The notes under the pieces are model-generated. The model did not search any database. It saw nothing but the letters and a program-made list of their open reading frames with translations, and was not told where the DNA came from. A stretch of DNA of 64,000 nucleotides from Lolium rigidum (lineage: Eukaryota; Streptophyta; Magnoliopsida; Poales; Poaceae): the NCBI RefSeq assembly GCF_022539505.1, contig NC_061508.1:63373754-63437753 (forward strand). The letters run 5' to 3'. Below, piece by piece: positions 50,086 to 61,790 of the stretch (positions are counted from its first letter, which is position 1; each line of letters begins with the position of its first letter). A program made the position numbers and the translations under genes.

Positions 50086-50860
50086 CTACGCCATCGTCGA
50101 CTCTGTCACCGTAACAGCCGCAACCCGCTAGGTCTGTGAAGTAAACTCCTTTGCTTCGGTGGGGCCGACGCCGAGGATACCTGTCGCCATCGATGGAAAC
50201 AGCACTATGTGGTGCCCCATGCAAAAAGTGGGAGCATAATCCCCCCATGGCCCACCGTCGGCTGACTCGTCGAGGAATCGAGACCTAATGAAGATGTGAT
50301 CATAGACGGAGATCCACGCCATCGATAAATGTCTCACAGAAGTGGGTCCGGGGCGGGAGGAGAGGGCGAGGTGAGGATCGCCATTCCGCTGATGGAAATG
50401 GAGGAGATGACCATAAAGTATAGTTCTCAAAAACAAATACTGATAGATCAAGAGAAGACAAGGAGAATGTGATGCATGGGCGAAGGAAGCATGAGGAATG
50501 GAGTGCATTATATTTGGCGATCCCCTCACCTCAATTAATCCGCACAAGGAGCCGTACGAAGAACAGTCCTCTACAATTCGAGTCCGCGTTTGTGGGCATG
50601 AAGGGGACAGTTGGATCAACTTGATCCAAGGACGACCAGAGCGCAAGCAGAATTTTCTCATTCCCGGAACTAATAATAACAACCAAAATATGTGGGGCCA
50701 TGGGGGAGCCGGGTAGATAGATAGAGAGAGAGAAATACAAATATTTTTTTATCAAACTTATACTCCCAAGTAGGACAGTGGCCCAAGTCCCCCATCATCT
50801 TCAGTATTGAGACTTTTGAGAGAGATGGAATAGAGGGGGAGGGGGGAGGGAGGGGACGGG
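50086..50860. other. Region upstream of the RSS3-like gene
   Basis: Contains a long minus-strand frame (50682-50128) without family motifs and a purine-rich tract (50820-50860). No gene supported. Confidence 0.35.
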
Positions 50861-51140
50861 GTATAAATTTTGGGCAAGTGTGGCGTTCTCATTCGGTAGT
50901 GGCGCTGGCCTCACAAGCAAGTCACAGCCATATAGAGGAGATCATTCACACCCAGGAAAGGGAATCCAGCATCAAAGCGAAGCAAGCAAGAGAGAGCGGC
51001 GCCGAGCTCTAGCTAGCAGGCTACCAGGCCAGCTAGTGCCAAGATTCTCGATCGATTGCCGCCGACTGCTACAGAAGCTCGGCTTGACTAGTTAGCTTGT
51101 GTTCTCACCTCCGTGCTGCTGGTGCGCGCCGGCGGCGGCA
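50861..51140 (+). promoter_or_regulatory. TATA box and 5' leader of the RSS3-like gene
   Basis: A good TATA motif GGTATAAATTTT (50860-50871) lies about 280 bases before the ATG at 51141, preceded by a GA-rich tract (gggggaggggggaggg). Transcription would be expected to start near 50890-50900. The leader has stops in all frames before the ATG. Confidence 0.6.
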
Positions 51141-53089
51141 ATGGAGGAGCAGCTGAGCCCGGTGGCCGTGACGCACCTGCTGCAGCACACGCTCCGGAGC
51201 CTCTGCACCAGCGACGCCTCGCAGTGGGTGTACGCCGTCTTCTGGCGCATCCTCCCCAGGAACTACCCTCCCCCAAAGTGAGACCCTCTCTGTTTCGTTG
51301 TTTCTTCCCTAAACTTCCATCTCTCCAACATGCACCTTGTAACAAGTGTAAGCCACGGCCATCTATGCGCTAATGCTGCAGCTTCTTTGACGATTAACTT
51401 GCTGCTCAATCTGCTCTTGTTGAACAGATGGGATCTCCCAGGTGTGGCCTACGACAGGAGCAGAGGAAACAGGAGGAACTGGTAAACACAAAAACACATG
51501 GGAAGTAGTAAGTTTGTAGCTGCGCCTGAGACTTATTACTGCCTTGGGGTTTTGGTTTCTTGCTTTCACCCAGGATCCTGGCATGGGAGGACGGGTTCTG
51601 CAACTTCGCGGCCACCTCTGCTGCCGCCTGCGGCCAGGAGGGAGCAGCTTCTGTGGCGTACGCGGAGTGCGAGGCTGCGGCGGCGGCGCAGCAGGAGCTG
51701 AAGCAGAACCTGCAGCCCGAGCTCTTCTTCAAGATGTCCCACGACATCTACAACTACGGTGAAGGGTGAGTAGACTGCTCTCTAGTAGAAAAAAGAAGAT
51801 TGCCTAGCTAAGCAGGTGATCGGGCGCACCTGATCGGATGATGATGACGACGATTGAATTTAATTAGGTTTCCCTGTTGTTGGTCGCTGCAGGCTGATAG
51901 GGAAAGTGGCGGCGGACCACAGCCACAAGTGGGTTTTCAAGGAGCCCCCGGAGCAGGAGACCAACCTCATCTCCTCCTGGAACAACCCTGCCGACTCCGT
52001 AAGCTGCATGCTAACCCTCACTCAGACAGACAGGCTTCTTATTACTGTGCTAATGCGGTTCCTGGTTCTTAATTAATCACCACTGGGACACTAACTAATC
52101 ATGCGACAATATGCTTGCAGCAACCGAGGACATGGGAGGCTCAGTTCCAGTCTGGAATCCAGGTACGTCCCTTCGAGCTATCTAGGCCAGACCTCTCTGA
52201 TCTAGTCTCTGCCCTTGACAAATCGCAATCGCCGGTCTTTCGATCAAAAGCTCTGCCTTGCTCCATCACCCTCTGCCTCGCCTGCCGAGCCACTGATGAG
52301 TGGTTCTTTTCATTGCCCTCATTCCCATTCTCTTGTGCGTGCAGACCATCGCCCTGATCGCTGTCAGGGAAGGCGTCGTGCAGCTCGGCTCCATGAAAAA
52401 GGTGCAGCGCTACTCCTTCCTTTACTACTTGCGTGTTCGTGGCTGTGGCTCGAACACGACTGCCACCTTGCGCGCGTGGGAGCCAAGCTGTGCATGCATG
52501 CTGCACGAGTGAGTAATAATGATGTGCAGAGCTTGTTTTGTTTGATCGGTCGATGGTGGTGCAGGTGGCGGAGGACCTGAGCTACGTGGTGACGCTGCGG
52601 CGCAAGTTCGGGTACCTGGAGAGCATCCCGGGGGTGCTGCTGCCGCACCCCTCGTCGGCGGGCGTGTTCCCGGACGTCGCCGCCGGGCCGTGGCCGGGCA
52701 TGGGCATGATGCCGCCCATGCCGCCGCCGGACATGTACATGGACCCCTACGGCGCACCGGTCCCCGGGCCGGCGTCCATGCACATCATGCCGTCCATGAG
52801 CAGCCTCGAGGCGCTGCTCTCCAAGCTGCCGTCCGTCGTGCCGCAGCAACCGCTGCCGCCGCAGCAGCCGGGGTCCATGGCTGCGTCGGCGGTCGCGGCC
52901 AAGGAGGAGGAGCTGGAGGAGGAGGACTACGCGCAGTGCGGACACGGCGGCATGGACGTGTCGATGTCGATGCCCGCAACGAGCAACGGCGGCGAGAGCA
53001 CGAGCGCGAGCGCCGCTGCCGCCGCGACGGCTGCCATGTCGTCCTACTTCGTCGACGTGGGCGGGAAGCCCGGCGAGGACGGATTCTAG
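51141..53089 (+). CDS. RICE SALT SENSITIVE 3-like protein (bHLH-MYC_N domain)
   Basis: Seven exons, all phases consistent: 51141-51277, 51428-51481, 51574-51765, 51893-51998, 52121-52162, 52345-52401 and 52565-53089, giving 370 residues. The first about 200 residues form a bHLH-MYC N-terminal domain: VTHLLQHTLRSLCTSDASQW, WDLPGVAYDRSRGNRRNWIL, PELFFKMSHDIYNYGEGLIG, ADHSHKWVFKEPPEQE, TWEAQFQSGIQTIALIAVRE, VVQLGSMKKVAEDLSYVV. The rest is Pro/Met/Ala-rich and low in complexity. There is no basic helix-loop-helix region. This matches rice RSS3, a nuclear co-regulator that connects JAZ proteins with bHLH factors in jasmonate-dependent root growth under salt. Orthology is inferred from recalled sequence similarity. 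The gene lies between transposon blocks but is itself intact. Confidence 0.92.
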
Positions 53090-53517
53090 CTAGGCAGGAC
53101 CTTCACTGCTCGTCGTCGTCGTCGTTGTCCTCGTGATGTCCTCGATCTCTAGGGAGGCTAGTGTAAAATTAATTAATTAATCCATCATATTCCAGGGTCA
53201 ATCATCATCTAGTTAACCCAAATCATTTGCTTGTACAGTGGCTCGCGCTACTAAATGTGTCGTAGGCCCGTCGGCCGGACTCGGACTGGATCTGGCCGTA
53301 CGCTGCTACAACCTACTGCTAGTACAAAATAGCGGTGGTGTTAGCGGTGGTATGCATATGATTGGGATTTGTCACATTTCCGCATGTGTATTTCGAGCTG
53401 ACACCTGAGGAAGGACACGTCGGTGGCATTGCCCCGATCGACCGACCCCTCCTCCTTCTCCGTGTTTGACTGCTCCTTTTCCCTCGGGGCCCGTATGCCT
53501 CCTCTCCAACCAGCTAA
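53090..53517 (+). other. 3' flank of the RSS3-like gene
   Basis: Holds the 3' UTR (short TCG/TCGT run at 53110-53130 and a taattaattaatta run at 53168). No canonical AATAAA is obvious. No other gene. Confidence 0.4.
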
Positions 53518-55643
53518 GAGCATCTCCAGTCACGTCCCCCAAAGCGTCCCCCAAACCGCGCTGGATTGAGCGTTTGGGGACGTGTTTGGTTCATGCCGTG
53601 TTTGGAGACGTCGCTTTCCAGTTGCGTCCCCCAAACGCCGCCCCCAAACATTTAAAATAATTTTTTTAACACATAAACCATTTATATTAAATGTAGCATA
53701 TGAAAAAAAATGTTTTCGAGGATTGTTTTCAAATTAAATTACAACAAACAATAAAACAAGTAATCAAATATAATAAAAAGGGCTAGATGATACATCAAGG
53801 TGCCACGGTATTTCCTTTGATCCTCCACAAATGCTCAACGAGATCAGCTTGAAGTTGCTCATGCATATTGCTTTGTCACGGATCTCTGCGTGCATGACCA
53901 CAAAATCAGCAAAATCTGCAGGCACCTCATGATCAACCTCCGCGAGAGGTCCTTGACACTCATAGGGACCAACATGTGACCTAACATGATTCTTGCGGTC
54001 ATCCTCGATGATCATGTTGTGCATGATCACACAAGCCTGCATCACCTCCCACATTTGGTCGTGAGACCGGCTTAGAGCAGGTACCGGACAATGGCAAATT
54101 GTGCTTGAAGCACACCAAATGCCCGCTCGACATCCTTCCTGCAAGCCTCCTGTCGTGTAGCAAAGTGAGAATTCTTCGGACTCGATGGATTCGAGATTGT
54201 TTTGACAAAAGTGGCCCATTTTGGATATATACCATCGGCTAGATAATAGCCTTTGGTATATTGGTGGCCATTGATCTCATAGTTGCATGGTGGAGCATGC
54301 CCTTCCACTAGTCTGCTGAACACCGGAGACCGCCGCAACACGTTGATGTCATTGTGTGATCCCGCCATGCCAAAGAAAGAATGCCAAATCCACGAGGTCA
54401 TAATCTGCCACGGCTTCAAGCACCACACTTGCAATATCCATGACGCCCTTTGTATATACCTTGCCAAGCAAACGGGCAGTTCTTCCATGCCCGAGTGCAT
54501 GCAATCGATGCTTCCAAGCATTCCATGAAATCCTCCGGCAGCATTTTGTGCCATGATCCTTGCGATCTCTTCCTCGGTTGGCCCTCTCAAGTAGTATTTG
54601 CCAAACTTTCCCACCACAGCTCGGCAAAACTTGTACATGCACTCAATGGCGGTAGACTCACTCATGCGAAGGTAGTCGTCCCGTGTATCGGCAGGTGCTC
54701 CGTATGCAAGCATCCTCATGGCGGCGGTGCACTTCCGAATGGATGAGAACCCGAGAACGCCTACAGCGTCGAGCTTGAGCTTGAAGTAGGGGTCGAACTC
54801 TCGAACGCCGTGGAGGATATTCATGAACAGGCCCTTGCTCATCCTGTACCGGCGCCGAAAATTGTCGGCATGTGTTGCCCCGTCGGCGAAGTAGTCGTTG
54901 TGCAGCATGGCATGCCCCTCCATCCTCTGCCGGGGCTTCGACTTCCTTCTTCCCGGCCTTGATCCTCCGCGGCGCGGCCTCTTCCTCTTCTCCGCCTCGG
55001 CGTCAAGCATGTCCCGGAGGGACGCGATGATCAGCAAATGCTCCCGCAGGTCGTCGTCGAACGCTTGCTCGTCCTCCAGCGAGCGGGGCAACCATCTCAT
55101 CGTCGCTGTCCATGGCTAAAGCAAAATCAATGGTTAAAATTGCGCCGAGGCAGACGACGCAACAAACAGCGACCAATCGCGCCTACCCGGCAAGTCGTCG
55201 AGCACCTTCGTGCGCGGAGGTGGGGCGGATTTGACGGCGCGTTCGGGAGGCGCCGGCGACGCGGCGGCGGCGGCACGACCGGCGGGAGCCCCGGCCGCGA
55301 CAACGGTGCTGACTCGCAGCACGGATCGGACGCCCAAACGGCCGGGAAATCCGGCGGCGGCGGTGGGGTGGGAGGCGCGGGAAGGAAGGAGCGACGAGAA
55401 AGAGGCGCGAACCAACGGTTTATGCAAATAGTCGCCGACATGTGGGAGCCCGCCTCGCTTTTCGTTGTGTCCGGCGTCCCCGGTGCGTCCCCGTGGGACG
55501 GGGACGGGCTCGGGCGCCGGACACCGTATCGGGGCGCGCCGGACAAAAAAGGGCTTTGGGGGACGCGGCTGGAACGCTTTTTTTGTCCGGCGCGCCCCAA
55601 ATCGCTTTGGGGGACGGTTTGGGGGACGCGACTGGAGATGCTC
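53518..55643 (-). mobile_element. PIF/Harbinger element D1 with broken transposase
   Basis: Terminal repeats GAGCATCTCCAGTCACGTCC and GAGCATCTCCAGTCGCGTCC; TSD TAA (53515-53517 and 55644-55646). Subterminal CGTCCCCCAAA/TTTGGGGGACG words are repeated several times on both arms. The transposase runs leftward. Same family as the element at 57495-59191 but in opposite orientation. Confidence 0.92.
53795..55100 (-). pseudogene. Harbinger transposase, four frameshifts
   Basis: The minus-strand frame from 55100 starts MRWLPRSLEDEQAFDDDLRE, with a basic KRKRPRRGGSRPGRRKSK stretch, then NDYFADGATHADNFRRRYRM and [10 protein letters not shown] (first catalytic Asp). After that the frame breaks: an extra base after CATGCACT, an extra T near 54435, an extra C near 54406, and a missing base near 54080. 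Between the breaks lie HNDINVLRRSPVF (second Asp) and [19 protein letters not shown] (catalytic Glu). Codons for the whole protein are present, but not in one frame. The C-terminus ends near 53795. Not functional as is. Confidence 0.88.
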
Positions 55644-55646
55644 TAA

Positions 55647-56120
55647 CGCACGTCCGATACAACCAATCTCGACTTCTCGACTGCGTAAGGGAATCTCCAG
55701 CTACGGCTCGACGCAATTTGGACGTATAAAGTGATCGCGCACGTCCATTTGCTTTGATCTACAGACGTGAAATTGGTCTTCGGGCCACGGCTATCCGTTT
55801 GCATTTGGGGTGCCCCCAACAGCAGGATGCATTTCACTGTTTTTAAAGTTTTCCACTGATTGCGAAAAAAAAACCCAAACTATAGGCTTTTGTGCGTTCT
55901 CGCTACAATAACTTCGATGGAAGAACATGCAAAAAACTATGATAGTGACTTGAACTGGCCCTTTCCATATTCGCTGCAAAGAAAGAACACCCTAAAAGCT
56001 AAAGTCTATCGCTGGATTATCTTGCAGTTGCTAATGAATGCTCGAGTCACGGATTTTTGCATGCACAACGATGAGATTATCAGAAGTTGTAAGATCAACG
56101 TCCGCGCAAGAGGACCCTCA
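55647..56120. other. Spacer with possible decayed Harbinger end
   Basis: At about 55689 the words GGGAATCTCCAGCTACG resemble a decayed Harbinger terminus. It may be the end of the older element represented at 56120-56600. No gene. Confidence 0.35.
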
Positions 56121-56600
56121 TACTGATAGGGACCAACATGCATAGCTCAAATCTTCCGGTCACTCTCGATGATCATGTTGCACATGATCACACAAGAATG
56201 CATCACCTCCCACATTTGATCATGAGACCAAGTAAGAGCAGGAAACCACACAATAGCAAATCGAGATTGGACCACACCAAATGATAGCTCAACATTCTTT
56301 CTACAACTCTCTTGGTGCTCAGCAAAGTGGCAACTCTTCTGACTAGAGGCGTCATGATTATTTTGACAAATATCGCCCATTTGGGGTAGATGCCATTAGC
56401 TAGATAGCACCCCTTGGTATATGAGTTGTCATTGATCTCATAGTTTCATGGTAGATCATGACCTTCCACAACTTTCACAAATACCGGAGAGTGCTGTAGC
56501 ACGTTAATATTATTGTTCAATCCATCCATGCTAAGAAAAGAATACCAAATCTACAGGTTACTATTGATATTGTATTGGACCACGATGTACCGAATAGGCT
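56120..56600 (-). pseudogene. Older Harbinger transposase fragment
   Basis: Minus-strand blocks match the C-terminal half of the flanking transposases but are much more diverged: [51 protein letters not shown] and [20 protein letters not shown]. The catalytic region is split by stops. Confidence 0.75.
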
Positions 56601-57491
56601 TTTGAGGTGCGCGGCTAAGGGATGATCGAATGTCATGCATGTCCCAAATCGTTGGAAAACGGTTTGAGAACGCGACGAAGTGCTTAACACCGTGTGTGTT
56701 GCACCGTGTGTGACGCATAGGGGCACTGAAGAACAGGTGGACGTGGTCTTGTGCCGAGAACTATTCTAGGTTTTCAACCGGGTCGTTGAAACAGCGGCGG
56801 CTCCACCGTCTGTCCGTCCGTCCGGCCGCAAACAGTGTCGCCCAACACAATCATCGAGGAGGAGCGATGGATGGAATCATTGTTTGCTGGCTCATTGGGT
56901 CGATCACCGGCCTCGCAGCAACAGCGGCGCCGCAGTACGTACGTCCGTCCGTCCGTTCTCCTTTCTGCCATCGACGGATCCCGCGGCGCTGTCGACGGCG
57001 GCGGCCGCGGCCGCACTGCACGCGAGAGAGAAAGAGACTGTAGATGTTTCAGAGCCGTGGGGCACGGGGCAAAGCGGGGTGTTGAAGTTTGAGATTCAGT
57101 CAATCACATCTCGGTGGATCGGTCTCTGGTCCCGGAACAGGCTAATCTGCGGCAGCGCGCCGGGGCCCCATGCCGCCATCATGGCCTGAGCCTGACCGCG
57201 ATCGCCGTCGCCATTGCCGAGGGGGGTCAGCTAGCTTAGCCTTGTGTCGAGGCGTGAGTGGTGCGTGCCGCCGTTTCTGCGGCTTGGCTTTGGACAGGCA
57301 GGCGGATCCATGCCAGCCGGCCGGCCGGCCGGCGCGGCGCACACGCATCGCGCGCCCGCGCTACGTACTGTCTCTGCACTGGCCTTCTCTGCGTGAATGA
57401 ATCTGGTCCAGGTACTGTAAGGAGAGTTGACTAGCTAGCTAACACCCTGTGCCGTCATACGTGCAGGTCGCGTGATCAAATCCCGGTCATG
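56601..57491. other. Unassigned GC-rich spacer between D1 and D2
   Basis: Contains short tandem TCCG runs (56808-56822, 56940-56957) and a CCGG run (57318-57332). Frames on both strands lack family motifs. Confidence 0.35.
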
Positions 57492-57494
57492 TCA

Positions 57495-59191
57495 GAGCAT
57501 CTCAAGTCGCGTCCCCCAAAGCATCCCCCAAAGGGATTTGGGGCGCGCCGGACAAAAAAAGCGTTCCAGCCGCGTCCCCCAAAGCCCATTTTTGTCCGGC
57601 GCGCCCCTATACGGTGTCCGGCGCCCGAGCCCGTCCCCGTCCCACGGGGGACGCTCCGGGGACGCCGGACACAACGAGCGAGGCGGGCTCCCACATGTCG
57701 GCGACTATTTGCATAAACCGTTGGTTCGCGCCTCTTTTCTCGTCGCTCCTTCCTTCCCGCGCCTCCCACCCCACCGCCGCCGCCGGATTTCCCGGCCGTT
57801 TGGGCGTCTGATCTGTGCTGCGAGTCAGCACCGTTGTCGCGGCTGGGGCTCCCGCCGGTCGTGCCGCCGCCGCCGCGTCGCCAGCGCCTCCCAGAACGCG
57901 CCGTCAAATCCTCCACGGCGTTCGAGAGTTCGACCCCTACTTCAAGCTCAAGGTCGACGCTGTAGGCGTTCTCGGGTTCTCATCCATTCAGAAGTGCACC
58001 GCCGCCATGAGGATGCTTGCATACGGAGCACCTGCCGATACACGGGACGACTACCTTCGCATGAGTGAGTCTACTGCCATTGAGTGCATGTACAAGTTTT
58101 GCCGAGCTGTGGTGGGAAAGTTTGGCAAATACTACTTGAGAGGGCCAAGCGAGGAAGAGACTGCAAGGATCATGGCACAAAATGCTGCCGGAGGATTTCC
58201 TGGAATGCTTGGAAGCATCGATTGCATGCACCGGGCATGGAAGAACTGCCCGTTTGCTTGGCAAGGTATATACAAAGGGCGTCATGGATATTGCGAGTGT
58301 GGTGCTTGAAGCCGTGGCAGATTATGACCTGTGGATTTGGCATTCTTTCTTTGGCATGGCGGGATCACACAATGACATCAACGTGTTGCAGCGGTCTCCG
58401 GTGTTCGGCGAGACTAGTGGAAGGGCATGCTCCACCATGCAACTATGAGATCAATGGCCACCAATATACCAAAGGCTATTATCTAGCCGATGGTATATAT
58501 CCAAAATGGGCCACTTTTGTCAAAACAATCTCGAATCCATCGAGTCTGAAGAATTCTCACTTTGCTACACGACAGGAGGCTTGCAGGAAGGATATCGAGC
58601 GGGCATTTGGTGTGCTTCAAGCACAATTTGCCATTGTCCGGTACCCTGCTCTAAGCTGGTCTCATGACCAAATGTGGGAGGTGATGCAGGCTTGTGTGAT
58701 CATGCACAACATGATCATCGAGGATCACCGCAAGAATCATGTTAGGTCACATGTTGGTCCCTATGAGTGTCAAGGCCCTCTCGCGGAGGTTGATCATGAG
58801 TTGCCTGCAGATTTTGCTGATTTTCTCGCCATGCACGGCAATGTGCATGAGCAACTTCAAGCTGATCTCGTTGAGCATTTGTGGAGGATCAAAGGAAATA
58901 CCGTGGCACCTTGATGTATCATCTAGCCCTTTTTATTATATTTGATTACTTGTTTTATTGTTTGTTGTAATTTAATTTGAAAACAATCCTCGAAAACATT
59001 TTTTCATATGCTACATTTGATATAAATGGTTTATGTGTTAAAAAAATTATTTTAAATGTTTGGGGGCGGCGTTTGGGGGACGCGGCTGGGGAGCGACGTC
59101 CCCCAAACGCGGCACGAACAAAACACGTCCCCCAAACGCTCAATCCGGCGCGGTTTGGGAGACGGTTTGGGGGACGCGGCTGAAGATGCTC
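57495..59191 (+). mobile_element. PIF/Harbinger element D2, internally deleted relative of D1
   Basis: Ends GAGCATCTCAAGTCGCGTCC and GAGCATCTTCAGCCGCGTCC. The flanking 3-bp repeat is TCA (57492-57494 and 59192-59194), not the usual TWA. It shares subterminal TTTGGGGGACG words with D1. Compared with D1 about 400 bases are missing at about 57906-57912, removing the transposase start. Its orientation is opposite to D1. Confidence 0.9.
57908..58914 (+). pseudogene. Harbinger transposase, N-terminally deleted and frameshifted
   Basis: Joins upstream sequence directly to [20 protein letters not shown], then [40 protein letters not shown] (first Asp; usual Trp after CMH is Arg), frameshift at about 58291, [13 protein letters not shown] (second Asp), frameshift near 58408, [20 protein letters not shown] (Glu), [15 protein letters not shown], ending [14 protein letters not shown] tail before TGA at 58912-58914. 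No start codon for the native N-terminus remains. Confidence 0.88.
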
Positions 59192-59194
59192 TCA

Positions 59195-59640
59195 CAGGTA
59201 GCCAGGCAGCGCGCGAGCAGGGATCCTCGATCCGTCTTGACGTAGCACCGCGCGTGGCCTGCCTTTGCCCGTCGTTGCAGTGTTGTACACTACCAGTTCA
59301 TGGTCAAACACAACATGGAACTTTTCTACGGAGTAAAAAGAACAGGGAAAAATAATTGACATTTCCATTAATAAATAAGAGGGCTTGGCCAGTTAACCAT
59401 ATGTGCAAATAGCCAAATACCCTTGCCGACAGTACATACCCTTGGCTACCAACACAAACTGCACAATAATGCTACACTTACGGATGGATATATGTTTACG
59501 GAAGCTGGTTTACGGGATGATGTGGAGGCACGGTGTTGGTACACTTTTTTTTCATTCCTTGATTCCAGGACAGTAAACAACCCACCGGCGTCAACACGTA
59601 TCTCCGTGCGTGCAAGCCCGTAATGACTCATCCGTAGAAG
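59195..59640. other. Spacer
   Basis: No feature recognised beyond short frames. Confidence 0.3.
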
Positions 59641-60590
59641 TAGCATTATTGCAAACTGCATGCACACACACCGTTGAGGGTCATCGTCGGGGTTATCCAT
59701 CAACGTTATCATCGTCGCTTTTCAGGACTTCGTTCTCAACGAGTAATGACTGCCTAGCACCACAGGAGTCAAGGAGGGAGTTCAACCTTCTTTATCCTTC
59801 TGCTTCCGGGTTCTTCCCCTTCTCAAATAGTGGCGTTACATCTATCATTCAACATTGTGTTTTCCCATGCCGTCCTCTAGTTGTTCTAGGCTTTATTGTG
59901 GCCTTCCCCCACTCATGGCCAGTCTTAACTTCATCATCACATATGTGAACTCTAGATCAAAATCAACAACAATTAGCATATTCTGGCTGGTGTAGTGTTT
60001 CCTTCCCTTGTATGCGGAACATTGTGATTTTTGGCAATGTAGCAGTCACATGAGTAACATTGATAGCGCCAATACAATTTTTTCATAAAACGAAGAGAAA
60101 GTCATGTTTCTTAACATATTAGTTGTTTGATGAAACCAAACTATAGATTAGCGACCACGCTAAAAAAATTGGCCACCACCTCTAGTTTTTTTAATCTTGG
60201 GAGGTGTGCGACCAATTTGTAGCTTGATAATACCTTCTTCGAGCTCCCCAACTGCATACAAGACTTATTTGAAATAGCGAGTAACCGTCTTCAGTGATCA
60301 TCTGAATGTGTTATGGCTCACTTAAACCTCTTTTTATGACCCACAACATGAAAATTATGACAACTTGCTCTTCAACATCAACAAAGGTGTGAGTGCTAAA
60401 CTTCAAGCAATCCTCTCTCCGTAAAACTTTTGAGAAGTGCATAGAGAGAGGATGTTCTCATCCGAAGCACTTGGGTAGACTCTGCATCGTTGGATCGAGT
60501 TGTAGATGATTGGCAATCCCATTTTGATCTCCCTGTAACATAAGGACGATATGTGATTTGAGGAAAGGCAACACACCTTACTGCTGGCAT
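59640..60590 (-). pseudogene. Decayed PIF-type transposase, different subfamily
   Basis: Minus-strand blocks in shifting frames: RSNDAESTQVLRMRTSSLYA, LLKSFTERGLLEV, VEEQVVIIFM, then NCIGAINVTHVTATLPK and MLIVVDFDLEFTYVMMK. They match the order in PIF/HARBI-like proteins (helical N-terminus, VEEQ, IGAIDGTHV with the first catalytic Asp, here Asn). Many stops and indels. The family differs from D1/D2 and from the intact element at 7239. Confidence 0.7.
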
Positions 60591-60599
60591 GCGAATGAG

Positions 60600-61003
60600 T
60601 AGGATCCAGGCCTAAATGACAGCTATGAGTATTGATGTTTGATTGATAGGCTCCAACTGGTTGACCTAATCAAGTCGTTCTAACATGAGCATCGGATATA
60701 TCGACCCTACACGGTACTTGCTAAATTGATCTACGCTGTGGGGGGGGGAGGGGCGTGTAGTAGAGGAAGGGAGTGTGATTTACCTTCGCCATGGAAAACG
60801 AGGAAACAAGCTAGGGTTGGAGAAGAAGGAGAAGAGCCCTCGCTTGACACTACCTCATGGAGCAAGAGACGGACAAGATGAGCTCCTCCTCTAGAGGACA
60901 GCGAGGGTTCGGTGTTGGGGTACAAATAATTAGCGTTGTTCTAGATTTCCGTCCCTAGCACCGGTGTCGAAATTAAGGGGAAAATGGGATTTTGGGTTGG
61001 GGG
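60600..61003. other. Unassigned stretch with G-rich run
   Basis: No gene recognised; a G-rich run (60739-60752) is present. Confidence 0.3.
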
Positions 61004-61013
61004 TTGGGGGATG

Positions 61014-61039
61014 TTTTTTTTTTTTTTTTTGAACAAGCC
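61014..61039 (-). mobile_element. Minimal poly(A) retro-insertion
   Basis: Reading minus, GGCTTGTTC plus about 17 A is flanked by a perfect 10-bp duplication TTGGGGGATG (61004-61013 and 61040-61049). Only 9 non-A bases remain. Confidence 0.75.
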
Positions 61040-61049
61040 TTGGGGGATG

Positions 61050-61757
61050 TGAAACTGAGCTTTGCAGCATAACGTAACAAGAATTTCGCGATCTCGCGCC
61101 AAGCTCCACCGCGTCTGTACTTTCCGGGGCACTCCGGCATGACCGTGTAAAAGCTGCCGATGACCTCGCTTAGTATCCAATCACGTGCTTTTCACATCTA
61201 GCGAGTTTGTTTGAAGAGGATACGTCTCAAGAAACGCTGCACCTGCACGGCGTAGCACTGGGTGTACGTATGGTCGCGCGCCGGTGGTGGGCTATGTTGC
61301 GATGGGTGCGCACGTACGTACAATGTCCACCGGCCCGGCCCTTGCTACAAGGACAGGTTTGACATGCGCATGCCAACTGAACCGGCCATGCATGCACGCA
61401 CGCACGCAGCTAGCGTCGGACCCGGTCGTGCCGTCGGCGCGTAGTTTCCGATCAGTTGGCGCACGTAGCGGCGCGGGCGGCCGCACGTATAGCAGGCGAG
61501 GCGCGACGTGGTGGTCCTGGGGCTGGGCTGGGTACACGGACACGTCTCCACGTCGTGCAACTCATTTGCCGGTTCGCGTCTCCCCTGGATGAAGGGAAGG
61601 ATCCGCGAAAGTCCTCCACGGTTTCACGTTGTTGCGCGCCAATTGCCTAACCTAGGCAACGTCTGAGTTCGCACAGCGCACAGCGTTGACACCGACGAAC
61701 ACTGTCATTCTCATTGTTGGCATTACGTTTTTTTCAGATTGGATTTTTTAAAGCAGA
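61050..61757. other. Unassigned stretch before LINE
   Basis: GC-rich between 61250 and 61650 with short frames on both strands, none recognised. Confidence 0.3.
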
Positions 61758-61790
61758 TTTTTTTTTTTTTGAGGACAATACTGCCAGGCT

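Noticed and set aside
50128..50682. 184-codon minus-strand frame
   Set aside because: No family motif, low coding character, lies between TE remnant and the RSS3-like promoter.
55038..55646. 202-codon GC-rich plus-strand frame in D1
   Set aside because: Antisense to the D1 transposase start and TIR region; similar frames in D2 reflect shared TE sequence, not a gene.
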